A DNA stretch of 64,000 bases from Azolla caroliniana (taxonomy: Eukaryota > Polypodiophyta). The notes under the pieces are model-generated. The model worked only from the letters and a program-made list of their open reading frames with translations, searched no databases and was not told where the DNA came from. Where the stretch lies: positions 14,012,001 to 14,076,000 of the forward strand of contig JBHGNT010000009.1 in NCBI GenBank assembly GCA_043228905.1, in the 5' to 3' direction. Shown piece by piece: positions 21,114 through 32,307 of the stretch. The first letter of the stretch is position 1. Each line of letters opens with the position of its first letter. The translations under genes were made by a program, and so were the position numbers.

Positions 21114-21745
21114 CTCCCCCTCAAGCTCAACTTGAGGTTGGATCATAGTGTCAGTCTCCATGGCAACCAGTCCTTCCACCCGGCTCCTTCAGGCGTCACT
21201 CCGCCTTGCTCGCACTCCTCGTCCGGTCTGGTCCCATTTGCCACGATCCTTCTGATTTTGCACACCTCAACCTCCTCGGTCGGCTTGTCTGCTCAACAGG
21301 CCCAATTCAGCTCCCTCACTGCTATGACTTCGACGCTTGCCGATTTGCCGATTCCTTCGTGTTGGCATCGACTTTCGTTGCCTTCTCGTCCTCTTGGCCT
21401 TGAATTCATTCGGTTCTTCCGAATCTGTCTGTTGAACCAAATCGGTTGTCTCTTATTCGTTCCAACTCTTGTCCGAATCGGTCGCTCCCAATTCATCTTC
21501 TGGTTCCAAGCCCTTCACCACATTGGACCATGTTCGGGTCTTGGCCTTCTTCTTCCGGTCGGCTCTGTCCTTCTTGACTCTGTCACCACCGTCTCTTGTT
21601 CCGACTTATTCGGATGTGTCAACTTCCTTTGTTGACTCGGCTCCTTTCTTCTTCTTGTCTCTCCCTTTGTTGGTTCTTCCCTCACCGGCGTAATCAGCAG
21701 CTTCTTTGCCTTTGCCCGTTCCGGTGTCTTTGCCCGTTCTCCCCC

Positions 21746-23320
21746 TCAAGTGTGGCACGTCGAGATGCTGAACACCAAGCATTTCGGTGAAGTGCTGCAA
21801 CTTGTCTGACCCGAGCGGTTTGGTGAAGATGTCGGCAACTTGCCGATCTGTATGAACATACCGCTCAAGACACGCTCACGCACGAAGTGGTAGTGCACTT
21901 CTATGTGCTTTTTGCGAGCATGGAATACGGGGTTCTTGGCGAGCTGCATGTTGCATATGTTGTTGCAGTAGATCAGGACCGGGGTCGGCACCTCGATCCG
22001 CAGGTCTTGCAGCAGTTGTCGAAGTCAAATGGCTTCACAGGTGGCAACAGTAACGCCCCGGTATTCAGCCTCAGTGCTCGAAAGGGCCACTATTGGCTGC
22101 TTTTTGCTGCTCCATGCAACAGCCGTGCTACCAAGGGAAAACATATAGCCAGAGGTGGATCGACGATCTGATGCATCGTCGTCCCAGTCGGCATCGGTGT
22201 AGCCGACTAGCTCTTCGGTTATACCATGCCGGTATAACAGTCCCCAGTCCTTCGTGTCGCTCACATATCGCAAAATTCGATGCGCGCAAAGAAGGTGCTC
22301 CACGGTTGGCTTCTGCATATATTGGTTGATCACGCCGACTACATAACTGATGTCGGGTCGGGTGATTGTCAAATATATAAGGCTTCCGACGATTTGTCTG
22401 AACTGCTTCTCATCGCAGGCCGGTCTGGAGTTAGGACGGATCTTCTGGTTCCGGTCCAGGGATGTGGAGATCGGTCGGCATTCCGTCATGCCGAACTTGT
22501 ACAACATATTCAACACATAGTGTCTTTGTGAGAGCAATATGCCGTCGGGGGTTCGGATCACCTCGATCCCAAGGAAATAGTGAAGATCCCCCAGGTCCTT
22601 CATCTCAAATGCGTCCGACAACTGGGATTTGACACGGCTGATTTTATCGAGTCCGGGTTCGGTGATGATTAGATCATCAACATACAACAAGATGCAAACC
22701 GGACCATCCGGACCTTGCCGGATGAACAACGAAGAGTCGGACTTGGAGGCCGCAAACCCCATCTTACGCAACCGGTGCGTGATCTTCGCATACCAAGCTC
22801 GGGGGGCTTGCTTTAGGCCATAAAGTGACTTCTTCAGCTGGCATACCGCCGACTTGTTCATCTCCGACTGGAAACCGGGGGGTTGGGTCATAAATACCTC
22901 TTCTTCAAGATCGCCTTGAAGAAATGCATTCTTCACGTCCATCTAGTAAAGATGCCAACCCCTTGCCGCAACAACCGCCAGCACCACACGAACCATCGTC
23001 ATCTTCGTTACCGGAGCGAAGGTCTCGTCGTAGTCAATTCTGTGGGTTTGTGTGTATCCCTTCGCCCCTAACTAGGCCTTGTACCGGTTAACCGAACCGT
23101 CGGCATTATACTTTACCTTGTACACCCACTTACAGCCGATCGGTTTATAGTGTCGAGGAGGGTCAACTAGGTCCCATGTGTCGTTGGCCTCAAGTGCCCG
23201 CATTTCTTCCTCCATAGCGGCACACCAATTTGCGTCCTTTGCCGCTTCTGCGTAGCTCTCCGGCTCACGCACTTCCACCACCTTGGTCATGTACGCATAG
23301 TGATGCGTCATGTACTCATT
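21746..23320 (-). pseudogene. Copia X2 reverse transcriptase and RNase H
   Basis: The minus-strand frame at 22942..22025 reads MDVKNAFLQGDLEEEVFMTQ, SLYGLKQAPRAWY, LLYVDDLIITE (catalytic YVDD intact) and then RNase H with GYTDADWDDDASDRRSTSGY and SSTEAEYRGVTVATCEAI. The N-terminal RT part is at 23311..23072 (CKWVYKVKYNADGSVNRYKA) and the RNase H end at 21991..21746 (HIEVHYHFVRERVLSG). Stops and a frameshift separate the three pieces. Confidence 0.9.
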
Positions 23321-23347
23321 GTACCTATACCACTTGACGGGGTTCTT

Positions 23348-25248
23348 CTAGGGAGAAGACCGGCGTAACTTATCGTTACCCAATTTGAGGCCCTTCTTGG
23401 CCGGTTCGGCCTTCGTTGCCAAAGATCCGACTTCTTCTTTTTCAGAGTCGGATCTGCTCCGATCCGACTCACCATTGCCGGTCTCGTGCTCCGGCATCTT
23501 CCTCTTCTCCTTTTCCTTGCGCGTGAACCATCTCCTTGGTTCCTTGCACGGGGGGATCACAATAGAGTCTCCACTACTCACGGTTCAACTTCCAACTGGT
23601 CAATTTGACTCAATTGCTCGTTCGGCCCGCTCAACCGAAATGATTCCAGACTCACATCTAGAGTCTCGAACCCTTCATCTTCTAACTGGACTGGTTCAGG
23701 CTCACTAGCCTCATCCTCCGGTATCAGGTCGGGGTCGGAAGTCGAAGCCGGTAAGGCATACCATGATGTCGTCTCATCAAACTCAACATCTCGGCTAACT
23801 CGGACCTGTTTTGTCCGGAGGTTATAACACTTATACCCCTTTTGCTCATGCGAGTAACCGACCAAGATGCATTTTTCCAACTTTGCATCCAACTTCCTCC
23901 GCTTCACATTCGGCACATGCACATATGCAATGCTACCGAATATCCGAAGGTGTCTCAAATTCGGCTTGCGCCCGAAATATAGCTCATGCTCAGACACCTT
24001 GTCACCGATCCGGTTTTGGATATAGACGGCCGTCCGAACTGCCTCAGCCCAATAGAATTTGGGCATGCTCTTCTCCTCCAGCATCACCCTTGCCGGGTCG
24101 ATAATGGACCGGTTCTTCCTCTCGGCCACACTGTTTTGCTCCGGTGTGTATCTGCAGCTGAACTCTCTCGGAATTCCTTTTTGCTGCAGATAACTATTGA
24201 ATTGGCCTGAAAATTATTCTTTTCCGCCATCTGACCGCAGGCACATGATCTTCCTCTCCGTTTCCCATTCAACCAGGCTTTGCAGGTTCTGGAAACACTC
24301 GAAGACTTCGCTCTTCTGCTCAATGAGGTAGATCCATGTGTGTCGGCTGTAGTCGTCAATGAAGGAGACGAAGTATCGACTCCCGCCAAGACTAATGTTC
24401 TGTGTCAGTCCCCATACATTCGAATGAATAACGTCGAGCTTGTTACGACTACGGTTTGGTTCGGTGGGGAATGGAAGCCAGTGTTGCTTCCCGAGTTGGC
24501 AGGTTTCACATATTTGGACCTTCCGGCCACTAAACTTTGGCAAACCGAAAACAACTTGTTTCACTTGCAGGTCTTGAAGCCTCCGGTGATTGATGTGGCC
24601 GATCCGCTTGTGCCAAAGATCAATATCTGATTCAATCTTCTGTCCTTTGGCGAACAAAGCGGTGCCGACGTCATTGGTGTCGAGGATGAACATCCTCCTA
24701 TCTCTGCGCCCTTGCACAATAATTTGGCCCTCTTCCTCGATGAAGCACCCAAGGTGCGTAAACTGCACCTGCATCCCCTGGTCAACGATCTGACCGATTG
24801 ACAACAGGTTCTTCGTGATAGTCAAAACGTGTAATACGTTCATCAACTTCCCCCTCTGTCCGACGTGGCTCAAAGGTACTTCTCCAACATGCACGATTGG
24901 CTGAGGAGTGTCGTCTCCGGTTTCGACGACTCCCGGTTGTTCCAGTTTCTCCAAGAAAGAGAACCACTCTCTGTGGCTCATCATGTGATTCGACGCACCG
25001 GAATCAACGTACCACACTTCCTCCGATTTGGAAGTGGTCTTCTTCATCGAGTTAGCCTCGTGTTTCATCACCAAGGCTGGTCCTTTATCGGCTTTTCCGT
25101 TTTTGGATCGTCCCGATCCTTCTGCGTAGTGCAAGTATTGTCGGTTCTCTCTGTCGGCCTTGTCGGATCCGGATCTGTCTGAATCAGCGTGCTTCTTCCA
25201 GCACTTGCTTTCTCTATGGCCCTTTTTACCACAGTACCAGCATTCCAT
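23348..25248 (-). pseudogene. Copia X2 zinc knuckle, protease and integrase
   Basis: The frame from 25248 starts at the CCHC knuckle (CWYCGKKGHRESKC), passes the protease box WYVDSGASNHMMSHREWF, the integrase HHCC (HKRIGHINHRRL, CETCQLGKQH) and the core. The first catalytic Asp reads HSN instead of HSD. After a stop at 24214 the core continues at 24129..23578 with AERKNRSI, where the Glu is present. The region downstream to 23348 is the usual linker before RT. Confidence 0.9.
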
Positions 25249-26034
25249 GTCAGCCTTTGCTTGCCAGCCTCCGGCGCCGCCTTGACTCCCCCTGCTTATG
25301 GAGGGTCCGGAACTGTTGTCGGCACATTCTCTATGCCTTCGGTCCTGCTCTTGCCGCCCGCTACCATTGCAAGCCGACCCGCCTCATCCACCACGCCCAT
25401 GGGGCCGATCCGCCTCCGTGTACAGCATCCGGTTGTCAGTGGGTGAACTTGTGGACGCATCGGTGTGGTTCTCCTCTACAAGGGGCATCGACTATAAGTC
25501 AAAAAATGACGGCATATTCTCCCTTGTACATACCGCCGTTCGGAACGCTCTGAACTTAGACGCTAGGCCCCCAAGACAAATCTGCACCATCTCATCTTCC
25601 TCTATAGTGACGTTGATAGAGGCAAGTGAGTCACAGATCTCTTTGATTCGGGCCATGTAATCAGCTACCGACATGTCCTTCTGTCGGACATTGCTCAACT
25701 CCTGTCAGAGTTGCAGCTTCCGGGCCGTAGTGCTTGCCGCGAAAACCTTCTTCAGGTTTCCCCAAGCTTCTTTTGGCATCTTGGCATCTCGGACATGGCT
25801 TACCAGCTGGTCTTCGACACTGGACGCAAAGCAGTACATCACTCTGCTTGCCGCTTGTTCCCACACTGGGAAGTCCTTGTGTGCCGCATCAGGTGTTGTG
25901 TCATCAGCTCCGTCGACATAGCTCCAGTAACCATGCCCAAGCAGGTACTGGTGCATCTTGTATGACCAAGATGCGTAGTTGTATTTGTCGAGCTTCTCCA
26001 CCGAGAGCGAGCTAGCCATTCCTCTATCCATCAC
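25249..26034 (-). pseudogene. Copia X2 gag
   Basis: The frame from 26034 reads MASSLSVEKLDKYNYASWSY, HQYLLGHGYWSYVDGADD and KKVFAASTTARKLQL. After a stop it continues at 25698 as MSVADYMARIKEICDSLASI and EEDEMVQICLGGLASKFRAF. This is a UBN2-type Copia gag upstream of the zinc knuckle at 25248. A stop and a frameshift near 25490 inactivate it. Confidence 0.85.
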
Positions 26035-26109
26035 TTCTCTTTTTGTTCTTACCGGGTCTTAAGGTTTGTCTCCAGATGCTGATGTCAGCTACAGAGATTC
26101 TCAACCCTC

Positions 26110-26532
26110 GCGCTCTGATACCATGTTAAAACGAAGGTGCGGAAGCGTTAGACAACCGTTAGCCGGATAGCAACAGAGAGAGAGAGAGAGATTAACACAC
26201 AGAAGGTACGCAGGAGAGACAGAGAAAGAGCATAACAACTTAAATCTATTATCAACAACTCTGTAAAATTCTCTGTACATACAACGTGTTGAACAACACT
26301 ATTTATACAAGTCCTAAGAGGACTGACAGAAGTATGGTGTACTTCAATGCTCACACGAGCGTCTAACACTAACTACGAGACATTAACTATCTAGTAGTCT
26401 AGGCTACTACTAGGCTTCCGGTTACTGCTGGATCTGGCTAACCGGCTCACCGATCCGGCTCATCCTTCTAGACGCCGATCCGGCTCAGGCTTATTCAGCC
26501 GATCCGGATCCGATTGAGCTTGCCGCTCAACA
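26110..26532 (-). repeat. 5' LTR and primer site of Copia X2
   Basis: The LTR is 26124..26532. GCGCTCTGATACCA at 26110..26123 is the reverse complement of TGGTATCAGAGCGC, the tRNA-Met primer site directly abutting the LTR. The left-hand LTR matches it over its whole length. Confidence 0.9.
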
Positions 26533-26537
26533 GAGAA

Positions 26538-26700
26538 CAAAGAACCGATGCCTCATTTCCAAATTATTTTTGAGTTCTTAAGGTATCGAGGGCTATAGTT
26601 TAATTGGAGTATGTGGAATGCCTTCACTTTTGATTCACAAGTTGGGTGAGAAAAAATGTTGTAAAATTAAAGGGACTTCTTTTGTGGTAGTTGTCAATGC
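26538..26700 (+). pseudogene. LINE 3' coding end, copy 1 (second part)
   Basis: After Copia X2 and the GAGAA duplication the LINE sequence resumes. It follows copy 2 at 28330..28450 with substitutions (CAAATTATTTTTGAGTTCTTAAGG against CAGATTATTTTGGATTATTTGAGG-type sequence). The match fades before 26700 and no 3' poly(A) end is seen. Confidence 0.65.
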
Positions 26701-26883
26701 TAGAGAAGTCATGAAATCGTAACAATGAAGAGAGAGAACTCTGCAAGGTAACGAAATCTCATCATATTCGTCATTTCAATTAGTTTATAAGGTGGCATTG
26801 AGTTTGTAGTCATAGTAGTATTTAGTTTGTAGTTGTAGAAGGGTACTATACTTCGTAGTAAGTTAGTCATGGTGGTGTTTTTT

Positions 26884-26913
26884 TTACTTTCGTAATGAAA
26901 GCCATTATTTACG

Positions 26914-26951
<38 letters not shown>

Positions 26952-27230
26952 TGGTGTGATCTTTCTTTCATAATGGAAGTCATTATTTACGGAGAGAAAG
27001 AAAAATATATTAACGTCGTCTAAGTCCAAAATTGGTCCATGAGACAATTGGTTTACAACAAAAATGGGGTATTTATCCATTTATAGAAAGTAAAAATAAA
27101 ATAGAGCTTAAGCTAAATAATTCTAGTAAAAAAACAACATGTTTTATAAGGAAATGGCTTTATACTAGGCCTAGTTTAATTTCCATTCACAAAATCTCTC
27201 TACCCATAGTTAAAATATTGCTCCGTTAAG
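26884..27230. repeat. Copia Y-type LTR fragments with GA tract
   Basis: The blocks TAATGGAAGTCATTATTTAC and TATTAACGTCGTCTAAGTCC followed by CCATGAGACAATTGG occur here and in part near 19550, 27800, 28745 and 40500. The first block is present twice in a row (26895 and 26975), separated by a (GA)n tract. No coding sequence is seen. Confidence 0.5.
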
Positions 27231-27287
27231 AAAAGAATAGTCTGGGCTTCCGAAACCTTAAGAAGAAGTGGGAGGTCAAAGGGTTTT

Positions 27288-27755
27288 GATGTGGATGTGG
27301 CCCGTGGTCCCAATGTAAAAGGTATCCCAACCATAGCTTCTAGGCGGCGTAGCTCACGTTCCCTTATCTTCTTAATGGTTTCTACTCCATGTCGAGTTGC
27401 TTTGAAGCCTAACATCCGAGGGTGTTTGGTTTTTCTTTGCAATGATGTGGATGTGGCCCGTGGTCCCAATGTAAAAGGTATCCCAACCATAGCTTCTAGG
27501 CGGCATAGCTCACGTTCCCTTATCTTCTTAATGGTTTCTACTCCACGTCGAGTTGCTTTGAAGCCTAACATCCGAGGGTGTTTGGTTTTTCTTTGCAATG
27601 ATGTGGATGTGGCCCGTGGTCCCAATGTAAAAGGTATCCCAACCATAGCTTCTAGGCGGCGTAGCTCACGTTCCCTTATCTTCTTAATGGTTTCTACTCC
27701 ACGTCAAGTTGCTTTGAAGCCTAACATCCGAGGGTGTTTGGTTTTTCTTTGCAAT
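27288..27755. repeat. 156-bp unit repeated three times in tandem
   Basis: Copies at 27288..27443, 27444..27599 and 27600..27755 differ at only a few bases. The unit length is a multiple of three, so long frames run through on both strands: plus (VARGPNVKGIPTIASRR) and minus (GVETIKKIREREL, MVGIPFTLGPRATSTS). The minus reading looks more like a real protein (charged helix), but I do not recognise it. The array lies between LTR fragments. Confidence 0.9.
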
Positions 27756-27856
27756 GATTTCTGTTTCATCAAGAGAGAGATGGTGTGTTCTTTCATTCCT
27801 AATGGAAGTCATTATTTACGGAGAGAGAGAGAGAGAGAGAGAGAGATTATATTATC

Positions 27857-28729
27857 AATGTTGCAAGGACATGTGCTACATTTGAATGAAGATTCTCTAT
27901 ATCTTGATTGGACATTTGTGGGGGGGAACAACTTAAGTATGGTTTCAATGACTGAGGTTTATCATACAATTATTGGGAAACATATGTGGTTAGAAAATAG
28001 GGTAATTAAGGTATGGTCTTTCCATAGGCCAACAATTTGGTGGAAAAATGTACTTCAGAAGGGTTGGTGTTCACATTTGTCATTTAGAGCGAAGGTGTTT
28101 ATTTGGAGGGTTAAGGTTGGTGGATTGCCATTGGGTGATGCTTTATGCAAAAGAAAAATTACTCGTGGTTTCTGTTTCTTTTGTACGGTGGAAGTAGAGC
28201 ACAGTCGACATCGATTTATTTCATGTCCTGTTACAAAGATGGTTTGGAAGTTTATCAATGCAATATGGATGTCCTTGACAGGAGTGATACAATCTCCTTT
28301 CAAATGGGTTTTTGCACAAGTGGAATTAGGAGGTCTTTCACCTTCTTTTCAGATTATTTTGGATTATTTGAGGTATTATGGGGTTTGGTTTATTTGGCAT
28401 ATGCGAAATGCTTTTATATTTGATGAACAAAGGGGAGTACATTGTTATGTGTTGAGATTGAAGGGGTTCCTTTTATGGCAATTTTCATTGTTGGAGATGT
28501 CAAGCATATTCAATCATGAAGAGAGACAAGTATATAAGTTAGTTGGACATCACATTCGTCATTTGGTCTGATAAGAAAGGTTAGGGGATGTCGAGAGACA
28601 TATTCATGGTTTGTAAAGATATGAATATGTATCTCTCTATGTAGATATGTAAAGTTGACTTACAAGTTGTAATAGGGGTTTTTTTACATGCAATTAATAT
28701 AATTGTGTTGTTGTACCAAAAAAAATAAA
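27857..28729 (+). mobile_element. 5'-truncated LINE insertion, copy 2, with 16-bp TSD
   Basis: The insert begins inside the LINE ORF (GHVLHLNEDSLYLDWTFVGG), continues with RAKVFIWRVKVGGLPLGDAL and the zinc-binding domain (CFFCTVEVEHSRHRFISC), ends its ORF at 28571, and has a 3' UTR ending in an A-rich tail near 28718..28729. The 16-bp duplication GAGAGATTATATTATC flanks it at 27841..27856 and 28730..28745. This is the hallmark of target-primed reverse transcription by a non-LTR element. Confidence 0.9.
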
Positions 28730-28745
28730 GAGAGATTATATTATC

Positions 28746-28840
28746 GTCTTCAAAGGTTAAATATGACCTATAAGACCAAAAATATTACATTTCACATGAC
28801 ACATGTGAAATTGAGTAGCGACTATAAATATTCAAGGACT
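28746..28840. repeat. Copia Y-type LTR fragment, right part
   Basis: GTCTTCAAAGGTTAAATATGACC continues the LTR-like block that the LINE copy 2 insertion split at 27856. It is diverged from the copies near 19550 and 27005. Confidence 0.45.
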
Positions 28841-29065
28841 TTACCAATGAATGTTGCAATCAAGAGTGCACATTGTGGTTGTGAGAGAAATTCGTGCAAG
28901 GATTGGGCTTGGTCGAATATGATCAAAGGCATAGCATTGTATCAAAGTGTGATAGTACTCTGACTCTCGAACTTGTTTAGGGCAAAGTGTGCACTGCCGA
29001 CCACTCTCATCACTTGTGCCCCAATGCCCCGTCTCACATCGCAATGCATGTGAGCTAAGTCGCAT
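28841..29065 (-). pseudogene. LINE-like C-terminal zinc motif fragment
   Basis: The minus-strand frame has RLSSHALRCETGHWGTSDES, CTLCPKQVRESEYYHTLIQC and YAFDHIR. The spacing LS.H.L..E.G.W, then C..C and H....C, is typical of the zinc tail found after reverse transcriptase in many non-LTR elements. It is a different family from the zf-RVT copies in this window. Nothing else of the element is visible. Confidence 0.45.
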
Positions 29066-29868
29066 GGAAGCAATGGTTCAAATGGTAGATAACAGGATGG
29101 GTTCTAAGATGTATCAATGTGTACGGTTTCCCCATTCTTATCTTAATATTGATTAATCTAATAAAATACATTATACTCATGGGATTCACGAGGTTTTTAT
29201 ATCTCTTTCTTATAATCTACTCATAATTAGATTGCCTCAAATTCTTCCTCCTCCTAGTCCAAAACCCCAGCGGTTCCCACCCGACTCACGCAATGATCCA
29301 GCGCCGAAAGGCACGACACATTTAGCTACTACAAGTTATTTATTAATATTAAAATTATTTTCATTTATATTAGCCAATTTCGCGAAGTTTCGCGTGCATG
29401 TGTCGCTCGAACGGGACCGTCAGGCCTTGGACCGGGGAGACAAAAGAAGTGAGGATAGTAGGAGATTATGATGTCAATGACATGGGAAAAATATATATAG
29501 TTTAGATATAAAATAGGCTTTAAACAACAATTAGGCTTAATACCATGATTTTGGTGGGGTTTTTTTACATAGAATTGGTTTCATGATTAATAAAAATAGC
29601 TATGAATCAAAACAGGTTTTTATTTTCTTTAGAATTGCTAAGCTTGAACCACGATTTAGGTGGTTTTTACAACAATGGGTTATGAGATTATCAAAGGCTA
29701 AAATAATCTAGAGAAGTCGAGTCTAGTGGACTCCGAGCTCGATTCAGAGTAGCCCTCGTGCCACTACAACCTCCTTTCCGCAACGACCATTGAGTTGACT
29801 ACCACCGAGATGCCGAAGAAGTTGATGTATAAGGAATCCAAGCCCTAAAATATCTCGAGTAAGAAGTA
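29066..29868. other. no gene seen
   Basis: The stretch is AT-rich with a short GC-rich island at 29265..29310. I see no ORF with a known motif, no LTR pair and no tRNA. Confidence 0.4.
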
Positions 29869-30189
29869 TGTTGAGAGATCAAGCTCAACTTAGTTTAGTT
29901 AGTTAGTCAACCATGTAACTTCGTAGTTACCTAGATAGAATCTAGTTAGAAGTGTTGACTATAACGACTTAAATAGGACCTTGTACTTAAGTAGGATATT
30001 CTAGATCCTCCACTCCCAAGGTCATTTAATATAGGACTTACACGGTTGTACCTATATTCTCCTCACACATGTGCACCCTTGCACATGAGAGCTATATATA
30101 CCTCATTGATGGTATTTTTGTATTGGATGATGATGATGATGATAATGCTAATTTAACATACTTACTCATCCCCCATCTTGTGTTGTTCA

Positions 30190-30220
<31 letters not shown>

Positions 30221-30328
30221 TCCTCTCACACACATACACACACATATCACATAGTCTTCCACTTATCACTTAATCACATAATTAGGTACTAATTAATCCT
30301 TGCTTAATTACTTACCTAATTCTTAACA
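29869..30328 (+). mobile_element. solo LTR, TSD AAGTA
   Basis: The block starts TGTTGAGAGATCAAGCTCAA and ends TTCTTAACA, with the duplication AAGTA at 29864..29868 and 30329..30333. A TATA box (GCTATATATACC) lies near 30092 and a CT tract near 30195. Its start resembles the Copia D 3' LTR at 61402 (TGTTGAGGATCAAGCTCAAC), so it belongs to a related Copia family. No internal region remains. Confidence 0.85.
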
Positions 30329-30333
30329 AAGTA

Positions 30334-31119
30334 TAATAGAGGCAAAACTCTCAAACCTGAAAATCCTAACTCCTCTAGTATGTTAAGGAGAAAAGAAGAA
30401 AAGTAGAAAGAAGCTCTTAAACCCTAACCCTAGAAGGAAAAAAAGAAGGAGAAAGGGAGGCTATAAACCCTAACCCAAGAAGAAGAGGAGAAGAAGATGA
30501 AACCCTAGTGGTACACCCCTAAGCCAAAATGGGCGACCTATAATAAGCCCTACTCCTCCCCTCTTATAGAGGAAAGAGGCGCCTATTTTAACATTACATG
30601 CTTTTATTTTATTTCCTTTATCACAAAAAATGGAAGGGGAGCAAAATACTCCTTTATTTGTAGCAATAGAGACTTCAACTCCACACCTCTCTACATATAC
30701 TTATAAGCCTTAACCACTAAGCTACTATAACCTATATATTATTATGATTATTTATTTATTTATATATTATTTCATGAGATGTGCATGGAACTTCGCTTTT
30801 TCTCACACTGCACATGCCACACCACGACACCGGAACACAAAATTTTGCTTTTATGCGTCTTTTGGACCTTTTTGTTTGCTTCCCATGCAATTCTAAGAAG
30901 TCGATGTGAGGGGCTTTTTTGAACCTTAAGCATGTATTCAACAATCCTTTCCATGACCATTATCTCAATGGGAAGCGAATCCCGTCTCAAGGAGGAGGGG
31001 GTAAAGAGAGAGAGAGAGAGCGAGAGAGAGAGCGAGAGATTAAGTACACGATGCATGAACTTATTAAGCAAAATAAGGGATCATAATACAATAATTTTAC
31101 GGAGGAAGATTGGTTTATA
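30334..31119. other. no gene seen; GA-rich tract
   Basis: The first half has A/G-rich stretches with CCCTAACCC-like runs near 30420..30480, too few to be telomeric. A GA tract lies at 31005..31040. Overlapping small frames in this area have no known motif. Confidence 0.4.
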
Positions 31120-31335
31120 TGTGAAATGCACATAAGAGATCAAAACTAGCCTACTTAGCTTCTTACTTCTTGCTCAATTTATAGTTGATACAAAGGTACC
31201 CATTTGGGTTGGCTTAACTAAAAAGGGTGTGCTAAACGGGCGGCACAAAGGAACACATACACACCACATTTCCCTCCTGAGAGAAACAAGAGATTGAGGA
31301 GTAGGAACAGGAATAGGAACAAGAGTAGTGGCTTG

Positions 31336-31641
31336 TCAAAGGAAGGGGAGCATCTGTTGGAGATAGAGCTCCCAAGTGGCACTATCCATGTTGGCAGGTT
31401 TCAAATGGACATCAATGGACGATTTTGGTGGGAGGCGAGGGTTACGCCCATAGAGTGCTCGAAAAGGGTTGATCTGTGTCGAGGCCTGTATGGATGTATT
31501 GTAGGCGTGGGTAACAAAAGGGAAGATTTGATCCCAGGTTTTGTAGCATGGATTGATGTAAGCAACAATCTCCTTCTTGAGGGTCTTGTTGAGGCGTCCG
31601 ATGAGGCCATTTGTCTGAGGATGGTATGGGGATTTAAACAC
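31336..31641 (-). pseudogene. Gypsy integrase fragment
   Basis: The minus-strand frame reads KSPYHPQTNGLIGRLNKTLK, where the catalytic Glu (usually NGLVER) is replaced by Gly. It is followed by WDQIFPFVTHAYNTSIQAST and NPFRALYGRNPRLPP, the end of a Ty3/Gypsy integrase core. It is the only pol sequence in this small element. Confidence 0.8.
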
Positions 31642-31744
31642 CTGTTGGACACTAGTTGAGTTGCAATGACGTTGAGGACATCCCCGTGGAACTAGCGGCC
31701 CTGATAAGATAATAGTTGGACGGGGCTAGTGACGAAAAACGAGC

Positions 31745-32060
31745 TAGCAATTGGCGGATAGAGATCAATCACTCATGTGGACTGAGGGCCACTTGGACTT
31801 GGCTGAGGTGGGGCACATGAGGGCTATCGTGTAGGAGGGGAATCAGGGGAAGATCAATTGGCGGAGAAAGTTCAATTGCTCCTATGAATTGAGGGCCACC
31901 TGGACTTGGCTGAGGTGGGGGACGAGAGGGCTATCGTGTCGGAGGGGGATTGGGGAAAGATCGATTGGCGAAGAAAGATCAATCGCTCATTTGGATTGAG
32001 GGCCACTTGGACTTGGCTGAGGTGGGGAATAGGAGGGCTATCGTGTAGGACAGGGATCAG
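31745..32060. repeat. 107-bp tandem repeat, three copies
   Basis: GGGCCACTTGGACTTGGCTG and GAGGGCTATCGTGT recur with a period of 106 to 107 bp (marker positions 31788, 31895 and 32001). The copies have diverged slightly. They lie within the small LTR element. Confidence 0.8.
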
Positions 32061-32307
32061 AGAAACTCGTGGGACAAGAAGTTAGTGGACAACCTAAGGT
32101 GAGGGGGGAGAGGTGGATGCTTGGATGTGGGGGGCTGGTACCCCACATTTCCACCAATATGTGAAATGCACATAAGAGATAAAACCAACCTACTTAGCTT
32201 CTTAATTCTTGCTCAATTTATAGTTGATACAAAGGTACCCATTTGGGTTGGCTTAGCTAAAAAGGGTGTGCTAAAAGGGTGGCACAAAGGAACACATGCA
32301 CACCACA

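Larger units (their letters stand above)
20687..26532 (-). mobile_element. Copia X2, near full length, TSD GAGAA
   Basis: LTRs at 20687..21113 and 26124..26532 bracket gag and pol on the minus strand. The 5-bp duplication GAGAA is at 20682..20686 and 26533..26537, and the LINE reading continues across. The LTRs differ at many positions and in GA-tract length, and pol has many stops, so this is an old inactive insertion of about 5.8 kb. Confidence 0.9.
31120..32307 (-). mobile_element. 1.2 kb LTR element with Gypsy integrase remnant
   Basis: Direct repeats 31120..31268 and 32160..32307 (149 and 148 bp, TGTGAAATG...CACACCACA) bracket about 890 bp. In minus orientation a purine tract (AGGAGGGAAA) precedes the left repeat and TGGTGGAAATGTGGGG follows the right one at the primer-site position. 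Flanks are TTATA and ATATA, so an imperfect 5-bp duplication is possible. The interior carries a Gypsy integrase fragment and a 3-copy tandem repeat. It is far too short to be autonomous. Confidence 0.65.

Noticed and set aside
27291-28571. One 426-residue gene covering the triple repeat and the LINE domain
   Set aside because: The 16-bp target-site duplication shows that the LINE part was inserted separately. The joint frame is chance.
29230-29460. Plastid or rRNA-derived insert
   Set aside because: A short GC-rich island prompted the idea, but I could not match any part to a known plastid or rRNA sequence.
30420-30480. Interstitial telomere repeat
   Set aside because: Only a few CCCTAAC/AACCCTA-like words occur, without tandem order.
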